Source: Kineococcus endophyticus
GTDB taxonomy: Bacteria; Actinomycetota; Actinomycetes; Actinomycetales; Kineococcaceae
Length of the DNA stretch: 64,000 nucleotides
Assembly (NCBI RefSeq): GCF_040796495.1
Contig: NZ_JBFNQN010000008.1
Location: 186,001-250,000 of the forward strand
Direction of reading: 5' to 3'
Below the pieces are notes generated by a model that searched no databases, was not told where the DNA came from, and saw nothing but the letters and a program-made list of their open reading frames with translations. Positions 41,447 to 50,614 of the stretch are shown in pieces (position 1 is the stretch's first letter; each line of letters begins with the position of its first letter). Both the position numbers and the translations under genes were made by a program.

Positions 41447-42195
41447 GGCTCCCCCACCGAGCCCTTCGCCGAGTCGTGCTCGACGAGCCCGTCGCGCACC
41501 CGCACCTGCCGGCGCGCGCGGCCGGCGACCTCGTCGTCGTGGGTGACCAGCACGACGGCGACGCCGCGCTCGGAGTTCAGCTCCTCCAGGATCCGCATGA
41601 CCTCGGCCCCGTTGCGCGAGTCCAGGTTCCCCGTCGGCTCGTCGGCCAGGAGGATGCGCGGTTCGCCCACGAGGGCGCGGGCGATGGCGACGCGCTGCTG
41701 CTCCCCGCCGGACATCTGGGTGGGCCGGTGGGTGAGGCGGTGCCCGAGGTTCACCGCCTGCAGCGCCGCGGCCGCGCGCTCCTTGCGCTCGGGCGCCTTG
41801 ACCCCGCGGTACAGCAGGGGCAGGCCGACGTTGTCGAGGGCGCTGGACCGCGGCAGCAGCTGGAACGCCTGGAACACGAACCCGATCTCCCGGTTGCGCA
41901 GCTCGGCCAGCTCGGCGTCGGACAGGTCGGCGACGGTGCGCCCACCCACCCGCAGCACGCCCGAGGTGGGGCGGTCCAGGCAGCCCAGCAGGTGCATGAG
42001 CGTGGACTTGCCGGACCCGCTGGGCCCGATGATGGCGGCGTACTCCCCCTCGGCGACGGTGAAGCTGACCCCGCGCAGCGCGTCGACGGTGGTGTCGCCG
42101 AACCGGTAGGACCGGGTGACGTCGACGGCCTCGATGGCGGCGGCGGCCGTGGCGGCCCCGGACGGCCCGGTGCGGTCAGTGGTGCCGTGGGTCAC
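41443..42195 (-). CDS. MacB/LolD-type ABC transporter ATPase
   Basis: Energises the MacB-like permease. The 250-residue protein has Walker A GPSGSGKS, Q-loop, signature MSGGEQQRVAIARAL, Walker B ILLADEPTGNLD and H-loop LVTHD. It is coupled by 4-nt overlaps to both neighbours (adaptor upstream, permease downstream), so the three proteins form one system. Confidence 0.96.
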   Translation of the reverse strand: MTHGTTDRTGPSGAATAAAAIEAVDVTRSYRFGDTTVDALRGVSFTVAEGEYAAIIGPSGSGKSTLMHLLGCLDRPTSGVLRVGGRTVADLSDAELAELRNREIGFVFQAFQLLPRSSALDNVGLPLLYRGVKAPERKERAAAALQAVNLGHRLTHRPTQMSGGEQQRVAIARALVGEPRILLADEPTGNLDSRNGAEVMRILEELNSERGVAVVLVTHDDEVAGRARRQVRVRDGLVEHDSAKGSVGEP

Positions 42196-43619
42196 GAGAC
42201 CTGCTGCCCGGGGGTCACGTCGGCGGCCCCGTCGGTGACGACCCGCTCGCCCTGCTGCAGCCCCTCGGTGATCTCCACGTCGGCGTCACCGCGCACGCCG
42301 ACCGTCACGTCGCGCCGCTCGGCCTTGCCACCGCTGACGACCCAGACGCTGTCGGACTCCTTGGACCCGTGCGGGGACCCCGCGCGCAGGATCGCCGAGG
42401 CGGGGACCTCGACCACCCCGGTCACGCTCTGCACGACGAGGGACACCGTCGCGCTCATCCCCGGCAGCGGCGTGGCCGCCGGCGCGCCGTCCGGGCCGGT
42501 GCCGCCGTCGTAGCTGAGCCGCACCGTGTAGGTCACCGACCCGCCGCTCCCGCTCTTGGCCGTGGGGTCGACGCTGGTGACGGTGCCGCGGTACTGCGCG
42601 CCGTCGACGGCGTCCACCGCGACGTCGGCCTTCACCCCGGGAGTCACCTGCAGGACGTCGGTCTCGTCGACGTCGGCCGTCAGGCTCAGCGTGGAGGCGT
42701 CGATGACCGTCACGAGGGTCGACCCCTGCGACACCGCCGCCCCCTGGGTCAGGACGGGCGCCCCGGCGGCGGAGGTGTCCCCGCCCCCACCGGCGCCCGA
42801 CGGCAACGACAGACCGCTGCCGGCCAGCAGCTGCTCGGCCCCCGCGGGCAGGGACGAGCCACCGCCACCACCGGAGGCACCGAGCGAGACCCGCCCGGAG
42901 ATGGGCGCCGTGACGGTGAGGGCGTCGACCGTGGCCTGCGCGGCGGCGACGGCCGCGCGCGTCTGCACCCGCTGGGCCGAGCCCAGCGAGGCCACCGCGG
43001 TGTCGAGGTTGCCCAGGCCCGCGTTGACCTGGTCGACGAGGGCCTGCGTCTGGGACGCCAGCAGCTGGTACTGCGTGCGGGAGGACTGCACCGCCGCCAG
43101 CGCCGCGGCCTGGGCCGCCGGGTCGGCGATCGTGCGCGCCTGCGTCTCGGCCTCGGCGAACCGGGCCTCGGCGTCGCGCTGGGCCGAGCGCTGGGCCGCC
43201 GACAGCTGCGAGGGCGTCATCGCCGAGCCCGAACCCGAGCCCGACCCGCTCTTGGCCGCCTCGGCGTCGGCGGACTTCGCCTGCTCCAGCGCCTGCACGG
43301 CCGAGGGTGAGTCGATCGTCATGAGCACCTGACCGGCCTGGACCTCCTGGCCGTCGGTCACCGCCAGCGTCGCCACCGACCCGGACGCGGGAGCGGTCAG
43401 GACCGAGGACGCCCGCGGCTGGACCTGGCCGGCGGCGTCGACGACCTGCTGCACGTCACCGCGGGTCACCTCGCCCGTCCCGATCCGGGCGGCGTCGTCC
43501 CCCGAGCTGCACCCCGCCACGACCAGCGCGGCGGCCGTGCCGACGGCGGCGACCGACAGGCCCCGGGCCGCGGAACGTCGGGGGCCGGGGGCGGATCCGG
43601 GACGGGTGAGGGCTCGCAC
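42192..43619 (-). CDS. HlyD/RND-type periplasmic adaptor lipoprotein
   Basis: Adaptor for the MacAB-like ABC system. The 475-residue protein has a signal with lipobox VVAGC (Cys near 37), an N-terminal lipoyl half (VLTAPASGSVATLAVTDGQEVQAGQVLMTIDSP), a helical hairpin, then the second lipoyl half and beta-barrel (APISGRVSLGASGG). A Gly/Ser-rich low-complexity insertion of about 45 residues (near 248-295) splits the lipoyl domain. The GTG at 43619 follows TAGTGT (43626-43631, minus) by 6 nt: leaderless, heading the three-gene operon. Confidence 0.92.
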   Translation of the reverse strand: MRALTRPGSAPGPRRSAARGLSVAAVGTAAALVVAGCSSGDDAARIGTGEVTRGDVQQVVDAAGQVQPRASSVLTAPASGSVATLAVTDGQEVQAGQVLMTIDSPSAVQALEQAKSADAEAAKSGSGSGSGSAMTPSQLSAAQRSAQRDAEARFAEAETQARTIADPAAQAAALAAVQSSRTQYQLLASQTQALVDQVNAGLGNLDTAVASLGSAQRVQTRAAVAAAQATVDALTVTAPISGRVSLGASGGGGGSSLPAGAEQLLAGSGLSLPSGAGGGGDTSAAGAPVLTQGAAVSQGSTLVTVIDASTLSLTADVDETDVLQVTPGVKADVAVDAVDGAQYRGTVTSVDPTAKSGSGGSVTYTVRLSYDGGTGPDGAPAATPLPGMSATVSLVVQSVTGVVEVPASAILRAGSPHGSKESDSVWVVSGGKAERRDVTVGVRGDADVEITEGLQQGERVVTDGAADVTPGQQVS

Positions 43620-43732
43620 GCGGTCACACTAAGCCGTGCTCCGGCCCGCGGAGTCCCCCGCAGGGCGTGGGTGCAGGGCACCGCACGTCCACCCTGGGTC
43701 GCACGACCCCCGCGACCTCCGACGCGCTGTCG

Positions 43733-43738
43733 TACCCT
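43733..43738 (+). promoter_or_regulatory. -10 of the leaderless Nudix gene
   Basis: TACCCT ending 7 nt before the GTG at 43746. Confidence 0.55.
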
Positions 43739-43745
43739 CGCAACG

Positions 43746-44282
43746 GTGAGTGAGATCGTCGACCTCTACGACCCCTCCGACGCCGCCGGGCGCGTCACCG
43801 GGACCGCACCGCGCAGCGAGGTCCGCGCCCGCAACCTCCCGCACGCCGCGACCGGCGTCCTGCTGCGCCACCCCGACGGTCGCGTCCTGGTCCACCGCCG
43901 CACCGACACCAAGGACGTCAACCCCGGCGCCCACGACTGCTTCGCCGGCGGCGTCGTCGACGCCGAGGAGGCACCCCCGCAGGCGGCCCGTCGCGAGCTG
44001 CGCGAGGAGCTCGGCCTGGACCTCCCCCTGACCCCCGTCCTGAGGCGCTGGTACCGCGACGAGGCGACCCACTACCTGGCGTTCGTCTACGAGGCCCGCT
44101 GGGACGGCACGCCGCTCACCCTGCAGCCCAGCGAGGTCACCGACGCCTGGTGGGACGATCCGGCCACGCTCCGTCGACGCCTGGACGACCCCACGTGGCC
44201 TTTTGTGCCTGACACCCGCCGGCTCTTGGACCACTGGCCGCGGTGGTGGCAGGATCCGGCCCGCCCTGTGACCGAACCGTGA
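43746..44282 (+). CDS. Nudix hydrolase
   Basis: Hydrolyses a nucleoside diphosphate linked to another moiety, substrate unknown. The 178-residue protein has the Nudix box GGVVDAEEAPPQAARRELREELGL with its Glu residues for magnesium. The flanking sequence (LVHRRTDTKDVNPGAHDCFAGG, YLAFVYEARWDG) resembles the isopentenyl-diphosphate isomerase-like/YfcD group. The GTG at 43746 lies 7 nt after TACCCT, so it is probably leaderless. An acyltransferase gene follows at 38 nt. Confidence 0.93.
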   Translation: MSEIVDLYDPSDAAGRVTGTAPRSEVRARNLPHAATGVLLRHPDGRVLVHRRTDTKDVNPGAHDCFAGGVVDAEEAPPQAARRELREELGLDLPLTPVLRRWYRDEATHYLAFVYEARWDGTPLTLQPSEVTDAWWDDPATLRRRLDDPTWPFVPDTRRLLDHWPRWWQDPARPVTEP

Positions 44283-44320
44283 TCCCGCTGTGGGGTCGCG
44301 AGCCACCGTGACGGAGACCC

Positions 44321-45388
44321 GTGACCCCCAGCCCCCGCCCGACCGGCCCCACGACCGTTCGTCTGGACTGGGTCGACACGGCCCGCGGCGCCGCCATCGT
44401 CCTCGTCGCCACCCACCACGCCGTCCTCTTCGCCACCGCCGAGGGACTCGGCCACCCCGCGTGGACCGCGTTCGACGAGACCCTCCGCCTCCTGCGGATG
44501 CCGCTGTTCTTCTTCCTCTCAGGCCTCCTCGCCGTCCGCGCCGTCCACCGGCCCTGGGCGGACCTGCTGCGCCGCCGGGTCGGCAACGACCTGTGGGTCT
44601 ACCTGCTGTGGGCCACCGCCGCCTTCCTCGCCTTCACCGCGATGCCCTACGCCCGCGACGACCTGCCCACCGGCGCCCGTGGCTGGCTCGACGACACCGT
44701 CCTGCTGCCCGGCAACGGCGCCTGGTACCTCCTCGCCCTCGCCCTGTACCTGCCGGCCGGACGGCTGCTGCGGGCCGTCCCCACCGCCGTCCTCCTCCCG
44801 GCCGCCGCGGTCCTGGCCGCCGCCTTCGGCCCCGGTCAGCTCGTCCGGTACTCCTTCGTCTGGAGTGACGTCGCCACGCTCTTCGTCTTCTTCGTCGCCG
44901 GGCTGCGGCTGCGCGACCTCGCCCTGCGGTCCAGCGCACGCGTCCCCGGTCCGGTGCCCGTCGTCGCAGGCGCGGGCGCCACCGCGGCCCTCGCGCTCGC
45001 CGTCACCGGGCTCGGCCTCACCCAGGTCCCCGGCGTCCGCCTCCTGGTCGGCGCCGCCGCCGTCGTGGCCGGCTGCGCCGTCGCCGTCCGCCTGGCCCCC
45101 ACCCGCACCGGGCGCGCCCTGGCCGACGTCGGCCGCCGCACGCTGCCCGTCTACGTCACCCACGAGCTCGTCCTGGGCGTCCTCGTGCTCGCCCTCGCCC
45201 CGGCCGCCGGCACCGCGCTGGCCGCACCGCTGTCGCTGGTCGCCCCGGCGCTCCTCGTCGCCGCGGCGCTCGCGGTCTGCCTGCCCCTGCGGACGCCGCT
45301 GACCCGGGTGCCGTGGCTCCTGCACGCGCCGTGGGCCGCACCCCGGCAACCCCGGGTGCGGCCCACGGCGGAACGGGTGGGCGTCTAG
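44321..45388 (+). CDS. Acyltransferase 3 family membrane protein
   Basis: Integral membrane O-acyltransferase, probably modifying a surface polysaccharide or lipid. The 355-residue protein has about ten helices and the family motif [23 protein letters not shown], with the catalytic His, followed by [12 protein letters not shown]. The GTG start at 44321 is behind GGAG at 6 nt. The stop TAG shares the palindrome CTAG with the stop of the convergent mpa gene, and the last 20 codons contain mpa's terminator. Confidence 0.9.
   Translation: MTPSPRPTGPTTVRLDWVDTARGAAIVLVATHHAVLFATAEGLGHPAWTAFDETLRLLRMPLFFFLSGLLAVRAVHRPWADLLRRRVGNDLWVYLLWATAAFLAFTAMPYARDDLPTGARGWLDDTVLLPGNGAWYLLALALYLPAGRLLRAVPTAVLLPAAAVLAAAFGPGQLVRYSFVWSDVATLFVFFVAGLRLRDLALRSSARVPGPVPVVAGAGATAALALAVTGLGLTQVPGVRLLVGAAAVVAGCAVAVRLAPTRTGRALADVGRRTLPVYVTHELVLGVLVLALAPAAGTALAAPLSLVAPALLVAAALAVCLPLRTPLTRVPWLLHAPWAAPRQPRVRPTAERVGV
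45329..45368 (-). terminator. mpa terminator embedded in the acyltransferase coding sequence
   Basis: Perfect 15-bp stem CCGTGGGCCGCACCC (45329-45343) and GGGTGCGGCCCACGG (45354-45368), 10-nt loop. It starts 17 nt after the mpa stop on the minus strand, but lies inside the open reading frame of the acyltransferase. It can also act for the rightward gene. Confidence 0.8.
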
Positions 45389-47070
45389 AGGTACTGCCCC
45401 GTGTTGGCGACCGTGTCGATCGACCGGCCCGCCTCGGTGCCCTTCTTGCCCTGCATGAGGGTGCGGATGAAGACGATCCGCTCTCCCTTCTTGCCCGAGA
45501 TGCGCGCCCAGTCGTCCGGGTTCGTCGTGTTCGGCAGGTCCTCGTTCTCCTTGAACTCGTCGATGCACGCGCTCATGAAGTGCTCGACCCGCAGACCCCG
45601 CTGCTGGGAGGTCAGCAGGTCCTTGATGGCCATCTTCTTGGCGCGGTCGACGATGTTCTGGATCATGGCGCCGGAGTTGAAGTCCTTGAAGTAGAGGACC
45701 TCCTTGTCGCCGCCGGCGTAGGTGACCTCCAGGAACTCGTTCTCCGGGGTGTCGGTGTACATGCGCTCCACCGTCGCCTGGATCATCGCGTCCACCGTCG
45801 CCTGCGCGTCCCCGCCGTTGACGGCCAGGTCGTCGGCGTGCAGCGGCAGGTCCGGCGTCAGGTACTTGGAGAAGATCTGCCCGGCGCTCTCGGCGTCCGG
45901 ACGTTCGATCTTGATCTTCACGTCCAGGCGCCCGGGCCGCAGGATCGCGGGGTCGATCATGTCCTCGCGGTTCGAGGCCCCGATGACGATGACGTTCTCC
46001 AGCCGCTCCACCCCGTCCAGCTCCGAGAGCAGCTGCGGCACGATCGTCGTCTCCACGTCCGAGGAGACCCCCGACCCGCGGGTGCGGAACAACGACTCCA
46101 TCTCGTCGAAGAAGACGACGACGGGCGTGCCGCCGCTGGCCTTCTCCCGCGCCCGGGCGAAGATCAGCCGGATGTGCCGCTCGGTCTCCCCGACGTACTT
46201 GTTGAGCAGCTCCGGGCCCTTGATGTTGAGGAAGTAGGCGTTGGCCTGGGTCTGCCCGCGCAGCTCCGCGGCCTTCTTCGCCAGCGAGTTCGCGACCGCC
46301 TTGGCGATGAGCGTCTTCCCGCAGCCGGGCGGGCCGTACAGCAGGATCCCCTTCGGAGGCCGCAACCCGTGCTCCCGGAACAGGTCCGCGTGCAGGAACG
46401 GCAGCTCCACCGCGTCGCGGATGGCCTCGATCTGCGGGCCCAGACCACCGATGTCCTCGTAGTCGATGTCGGGCACCTCCTCCAGGACCAGCTCCTCGAC
46501 CTCGGCCTTGGGGATGCGCTCGAAGGCGAACCCCGACCGGGTGTCGATGGTCAGGGAGTCCCCGACCCGCAGCGGGCCGTCCAGCAGCGGGCCCGCCAAC
46601 CGCACCACGCGCTCCTCGTCGGCGCGGGCCAGCACGAGCGCCCGCCCGTCCGCCAGGACCTCCTTGACCGACGCCAGCTCACCCGTGCGCTCGTACTCGA
46701 ACGCGGCGACGACGTTCATCGCCTCGTTGACCATGACGTCCTGACCGGGCTGCAGCGAGTCCAGGTCGACGGCGGGGCTGACCGCCACGCGCATCCGCCG
46801 GCCGGCCGACATGATGTCCGCCGTCCCGTCCTCGCCGCCGACCTGCAGGAAGGTGGCGAACTGGGCCGGCGGCTGACCGAGCCGGTCGACCTCGGACTTC
46901 AGCGCGACGATCTGGTCGCGGGCCTCGCGCAACGTGGAGGCCAGCCGGTCGTTCTGGGCGCTGACCTGGGCGAGTCGGGTGCGGGCCGCCCCGAGCTGTT
47001 CCTCGAGGGCAGCGAGGTGGCGGGCGTCCCGCTCACCGCCACCGCCGAAGCGGCGTGTGGGCTCCGTCAT
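45385..47070 (-). CDS. mpa: Mycobacterial proteasome-type ATPase Mpa/ARC
   Basis: Hexameric AAA unfoldase that recruits pupylated proteins and feeds them to PrcBA. The 561-residue protein has an N-terminal coiled coil that binds Pup (about 15-60: [19 protein letters not shown]), two OB folds, and the AAA module with [19 protein letters not shown] and [17 protein letters not shown]. The C-terminus GQYL is the proteasome-docking motif. The ATG at 47070 follows GGGAG; a TAGGGT -10 (47102-47107, minus) gives a short leader. Confidence 0.97.
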   Translation of the reverse strand: MTEPTRRFGGGGERDARHLAALEEQLGAARTRLAQVSAQNDRLASTLREARDQIVALKSEVDRLGQPPAQFATFLQVGGEDGTADIMSAGRRMRVAVSPAVDLDSLQPGQDVMVNEAMNVVAAFEYERTGELASVKEVLADGRALVLARADEERVVRLAGPLLDGPLRVGDSLTIDTRSGFAFERIPKAEVEELVLEEVPDIDYEDIGGLGPQIEAIRDAVELPFLHADLFREHGLRPPKGILLYGPPGCGKTLIAKAVANSLAKKAAELRGQTQANAYFLNIKGPELLNKYVGETERHIRLIFARAREKASGGTPVVVFFDEMESLFRTRGSGVSSDVETTIVPQLLSELDGVERLENVIVIGASNREDMIDPAILRPGRLDVKIKIERPDAESAGQIFSKYLTPDLPLHADDLAVNGGDAQATVDAMIQATVERMYTDTPENEFLEVTYAGGDKEVLYFKDFNSGAMIQNIVDRAKKMAIKDLLTSQQRGLRVEHFMSACIDEFKENEDLPNTTNPDDWARISGKKGERIVFIRTLMQGKKGTEAGRSIDTVANTGQYL

Positions 47071-47276
47071 GGCGCATCTCCCGTCCTGGGTGGTGCATTC
47101 GACCCTAACCCGCACCCTGCGGATCGCGCGGCGGTATCGGGTCGGCGCGTCACGCCCGGTGGCCCCGTGCAGCAGAACGTGACCTCCCCGCAACGTGCCG
47201 GACACGTCCCCCGCTCGCAGGGCCCGTCGGGGACACTGGTCGCGCACCACCCGCCGCGTCGACCTGGAGGACAACC
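47071..47276. other. Divergent intergenic region between mpa and kynU
   Basis: 206 bp with the mpa -10 (47102-47107) and the kynU ribosome site GGAGG before 47277. A short dyad ACGTG-CCGGA-CACGT (47193-47207) and a GTCCCC/GGGGAC pair are candidate operators for kynU. No regulator of the kyn operon is adjacent. Confidence 0.45.
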
Positions 47277-48572
47277 GTGACCGCGACCGAGCAGGAGCTG
47301 ACGGGGGACCTGGCGGACTGGGCCGCCCGCGCCGCCGCCCTCGACGCCGCCGACCCCCTCGCCGGCCACCGCGACGAGTTCCTCCTCGACGCCGCCCCCG
47401 CCGTCTCCGCCTACCTCGACGGCAACTCCCTCGGCCGCCCCCTCAAGGCCACCGCCGACGCCGTCGACCGCTTCGTCCACCACGAGTGGGGCGGCCGGCT
47501 CATCCAGGGCTGGAGCGGCGACACCCACGTCCCCGACGGCGGCTGGATGGACTGGCCGCTCGACCTCGGCGACCGCGTCGGCCACGCCGCCCTCGGTGCC
47601 GCCGCCGGGCAGACCGTCGTCGCCGACTCCACCACCGTCCTCTTCTACAAGCTCGTCCGCGCCGCCGCGGACCACGGCCTGCGCGAGGGCCGCGACGAGG
47701 TCGTCTGCGACACCGACAACTTCCCCACCGACCGCTTCGTCCTCGAAGGCGTCGCCGCCGAACGCGGCCTCACCCTGCGCTGGATCGAGACCGACCCCGC
47801 CGCCGGCGTCACCCTCGAGCAGGTCCGCGCCGCCGTCGGGCCCCGCACGGCGCTCGCGACCTTCAGCCACGTCGCCTACCGTTCCGGCCACCTCGCCGAC
47901 GCCCAGGCCATCACCCGCGCCGTCCACGACGCCGGCGCCCTCGTCCTGTGGGACCTGTCCCACTCCGCCGGCTCCGTCCCCCTCGAGCTGGACGCCTGGG
48001 GCGTCGACCTCGCCGTCGGCTGCACGTACAAGTACCTCAACGGCGGCCCCGGCGCCCCCGCGTTCGCCTACCTCGCCGCGCGCCACCACGGCGTGCTGCA
48101 CCAGCCCGTGCAGGGCTGGATGGGCCACGCCGACCCCTTCGACATGGGCCAGGGCTACCAGCCCGGACCCGGCGTCCGGCAGCTCGTCTCCGGGACCCCG
48201 CCCATCCTGGGGATGGTCCCCGTGCGCGTCGGCGTCGAGCAGCTCGAACGGGCCGGCATCCACGCCGTCCGCGAGAAGTCCCTGCTGCTCACCGGGTTCG
48301 CCGTCGAGCTCGCCGACGCCCTCCTCGCCCCGCACGGCGTCGAGGTCGTCACCCCCCGCGACCCGGCCAGCCGCGGCGGGCACGTCACCGTCCGCTCCGG
48401 CAGCAGCGGCGCCGACTTCCGCGACGTCACGCAGCGGCTGTGGGCCGACGGCGTCGTCCCCGACTTCCGCACCCCCGACGGGATCCGCCTCGGCCTGGCC
48501 CCCCTGTCCACCAGCTTCGGCGAGGTCCTCGACGGGGTCGTCGCCCTCGAACGCCTGGTCCGGTCGGCGTGA
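47277..48572 (+). CDS. kynU: Kynureninase
   Basis: PLP enzyme that cleaves kynurenine to anthranilate and alanine. The 431-residue protein has the aminotransferase-V fold with the PLP-binding lysine in [16 protein letters not shown] and typical [13 protein letters not shown]-like ([11 protein letters not shown]) and RLIQGW. The GTG start follows GGAGG. It overlaps kynA by 4 nt and kynA overlaps kynB, so all three are translated together for the route from tryptophan to anthranilate. Confidence 0.95.
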   Translation: MTATEQELTGDLADWAARAAALDAADPLAGHRDEFLLDAAPAVSAYLDGNSLGRPLKATADAVDRFVHHEWGGRLIQGWSGDTHVPDGGWMDWPLDLGDRVGHAALGAAAGQTVVADSTTVLFYKLVRAAADHGLREGRDEVVCDTDNFPTDRFVLEGVAAERGLTLRWIETDPAAGVTLEQVRAAVGPRTALATFSHVAYRSGHLADAQAITRAVHDAGALVLWDLSHSAGSVPLELDAWGVDLAVGCTYKYLNGGPGAPAFAYLAARHHGVLHQPVQGWMGHADPFDMGQGYQPGPGVRQLVSGTPPILGMVPVRVGVEQLERAGIHAVREKSLLLTGFAVELADALLAPHGVEVVTPRDPASRGGHVTVRSGSSGADFRDVTQRLWADGVVPDFRTPDGIRLGLAPLSTSFGEVLDGVVALERLVRSA

Positions 48573-49417
48573 GCGAGAACACCCGGGCCGTGGAGTCCGG
48601 CGTCGTCACCGACTTCACCCGGGACATGTCCTACGGCGAGTACCTCCACCTCGACGAACTCCTCGCCGCCCAGCACCCCCTGTCCGTCCCCGAGCACCAC
48701 GACGAACTGCTCTTCATCGTCCAGCACCAGACGTCGGAGCTGTGGCTCAAGCTCGTGCTGCACGAACTGCGCTCCGCCGTCCGCGCCATCGGCGCCGACG
48801 ACCTCAAGACCGCGCTCAAGAACATCGCCCGCGTCAAGCACATCCAGCGCACCCTCACCGAGCAGTGGTCCGTCCTGGCCACCCTCACCCCCACCGAGTA
48901 CGCCCAGTTCCGCGGCTTCCTCGCGAACTCCTCGGGATTCCAGTCCCACCAGTACCGCGCCGTGGAGTTCGTGCTGGGCAACAAGAACGCCGCCATGCTC
49001 GACGTCTTCGCCCACGACGCACCGCGCCACGCCGAGCTCGCCGAACTGCTGCACGCCCCCAGCCTGTACGACGAGTTCCTGCGGTTCCTCGCCCGTCGCG
49101 GGCACCCCGTCCCGACCGCCCTGCTCGAGCGCGACGTCACCCGCGCCCACGTCATGGCCCCCGACCTCGTCCCCGTCTTCCGGCGAATCTACGAGGACGC
49201 GCAGACGCACTGGACCGAGTACGAGGCCTGCGAGGAACTCGTCGACCTCGAGGAGAACTTCCAGCTCTGGCGGTTCCGCCACCTCAAGACCGTCGAACGC
49301 ACCATCGGCTTCAAGCGCGGCACCGGCGGGTCCTCCGGCGTCGACTTCCTCGCCCGCGCCCTCGACCTCACGTTCTTCCCCGAGCTGTACGCCGTCCGCA
49401 CCGAGATCGGGTCCTGA
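48569..49417 (+). CDS. kynA: Tryptophan 2,3-dioxygenase
   Basis: Heme enzyme that opens the indole ring of tryptophan to N-formylkynurenine. The 282-residue protein has the family signatures [38 protein letters not shown] and [23 protein letters not shown], with the C-terminal heme-ligand histidine in the [13 protein letters not shown] stretch. The GTG at 48569 overlaps the kynU stop (GTGA), and its own stop overlaps the next ATG (TGATG). Confidence 0.96.
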   Translation: MSENTRAVESGVVTDFTRDMSYGEYLHLDELLAAQHPLSVPEHHDELLFIVQHQTSELWLKLVLHELRSAVRAIGADDLKTALKNIARVKHIQRTLTEQWSVLATLTPTEYAQFRGFLANSSGFQSHQYRAVEFVLGNKNAAMLDVFAHDAPRHAELAELLHAPSLYDEFLRFLARRGHPVPTALLERDVTRAHVMAPDLVPVFRRIYEDAQTHWTEYEACEELVDLEENFQLWRFRHLKTVERTIGFKRGTGGSSGVDFLARALDLTFFPELYAVRTEIGS

Positions 49418-50538
49418 TGACCCCCCTCCCGGGCCCTCTCCCCGGTCTCGTCGCGGTCGCCGCGCCCGGCGTCCTCGCCGGGTCCCGCACCGCTCGCGAG
49501 GTCTTCGACGCCGCCCTGCGGGCCCGCGGCCTGCACGGCTCCCTCGTCCTCACCACCGACGCCGACGAGTTCCGCGCCGCCCTGACCACCGCCGCCGGCA
49601 CCGGGGAGTTCCTCCTCGTCACCGGCGACGACACCCCCGCCGACAGCCTCCTCGGCGACCTCGACACCACGGTGGTCCGCGTCGACGTCGACGCCCGCGA
49701 CCTCGACCCCTCCCCCCGCGTCCGCCGGCACGTCCGGTGGCGCGGCACCGCCGGGCTGCGGTTCGCCGTCGAGGACTGGTACTTCGAGCGCACCTCCCCC
49801 GCCCAGCGCGTCCCCTACGGACCCGACCCCGACCAGTACGCCCACCTGCGCCTGCCCGACCCGGCCGTCCACGGCCCCGGACCGCACCCCGTCGCCGTCC
49901 TCGTCCACGGCGGCTACTGGCGCTCGCGCTGGGAGAACGACACCCTGCACGCCGCCGCCACCGACCTCACCGCCCGCGGGTTCGCCACCTGGAACCTCGA
50001 GTACCGCCGCCCCGACCGGCACGGCTGGGACGCCACCACCGCCGACGTCGCGGCCGGGTACGCGGCGCTGGCTCAGGTCGAGGCTCCGCTCGACCTGAAC
50101 CGCGTGGTGACGCTGGGGCACTCCGCCGGCGGCCAGCTCGTCGGCCGGCTGACGGCCGACCTGCCGGTGGGCGCCAAACCCGCGCTGACGGTGTCGCTCG
50201 CGGGGTGCCTGGACCTGCACTCGATCCACGCGCGGGCCCTGTCCGAGCACGCGGTGGCGGGCGCGCTCGGCGGGACGCCGGAGGAGCTGCCGGACCTCTA
50301 CGCGGCGTCGTCCCCGCTCACCCGGCTGCCGCTCGGAGCGCCCGTGGCGGTCGTGTGCTGCCGTGGGGACGACCCGGACCTGCTGGACGCCTCGCGACGG
50401 TTCGCCGACGCCGCGCGGGCCGCTGGTGACGAGGTGCACGACGTGGAGGACGAGGGCGACCACTTCTCCGTCGTCGACCCGGGCAGTGCCGTGTGGGCGC
50501 AGGTCGTGCAGCTGCTGGTGGACGAGGTGCGGGGCTGA
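49417..50538 (+). CDS. kynB: Kynurenine formamidase (alpha/beta hydrolase) with extra N-terminal domain
   Basis: Predicted to hydrolyse N-formylkynurenine, completing the operon. Residues about 110-373 are an alpha/beta hydrolase with HGGYW (oxyanion motif of arylformamidases), nucleophile elbow GHSAGG and a late Asp/His (RGDDPDLL ... DHFSVV). The first 100 residues form an additional alternating beta/alpha domain (GLVAVAAPGVLAGSRTAREVF, FLLVTGDD) that vaguely resembles the type II dehydroquinase fold but lacks its catalytic residues. Function of the extra domain is unknown. The start overlaps kynA by one base. Confidence 0.85.
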   Translation: MTPLPGPLPGLVAVAAPGVLAGSRTAREVFDAALRARGLHGSLVLTTDADEFRAALTTAAGTGEFLLVTGDDTPADSLLGDLDTTVVRVDVDARDLDPSPRVRRHVRWRGTAGLRFAVEDWYFERTSPAQRVPYGPDPDQYAHLRLPDPAVHGPGPHPVAVLVHGGYWRSRWENDTLHAAATDLTARGFATWNLEYRRPDRHGWDATTADVAAGYAALAQVEAPLDLNRVVTLGHSAGGQLVGRLTADLPVGAKPALTVSLAGCLDLHSIHARALSEHAVAGALGGTPEELPDLYAASSPLTRLPLGAPVAVVCCRGDDPDLLDASRRFADAARAAGDEVHDVEDEGDHFSVVDPGSAVWAQVVQLLVDEVRG

Positions 50539-50549
50539 GAGGTCCCCCG

Positions 50550-50555
50550 TACCCT
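50550..50555 (+). promoter_or_regulatory. Possible yihY promoter -10
   Basis: TACCCT, 59 nt before the yihY start. It suggests that yihY can be transcribed separately from the kyn operon. Confidence 0.35.
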
Positions 50556-50614
50556 CGTCCCGCACGGTCGAGGTCACGGTCGGGCACCGGGCGGCGGAGG
50601 GCGGGAACAGGTCG

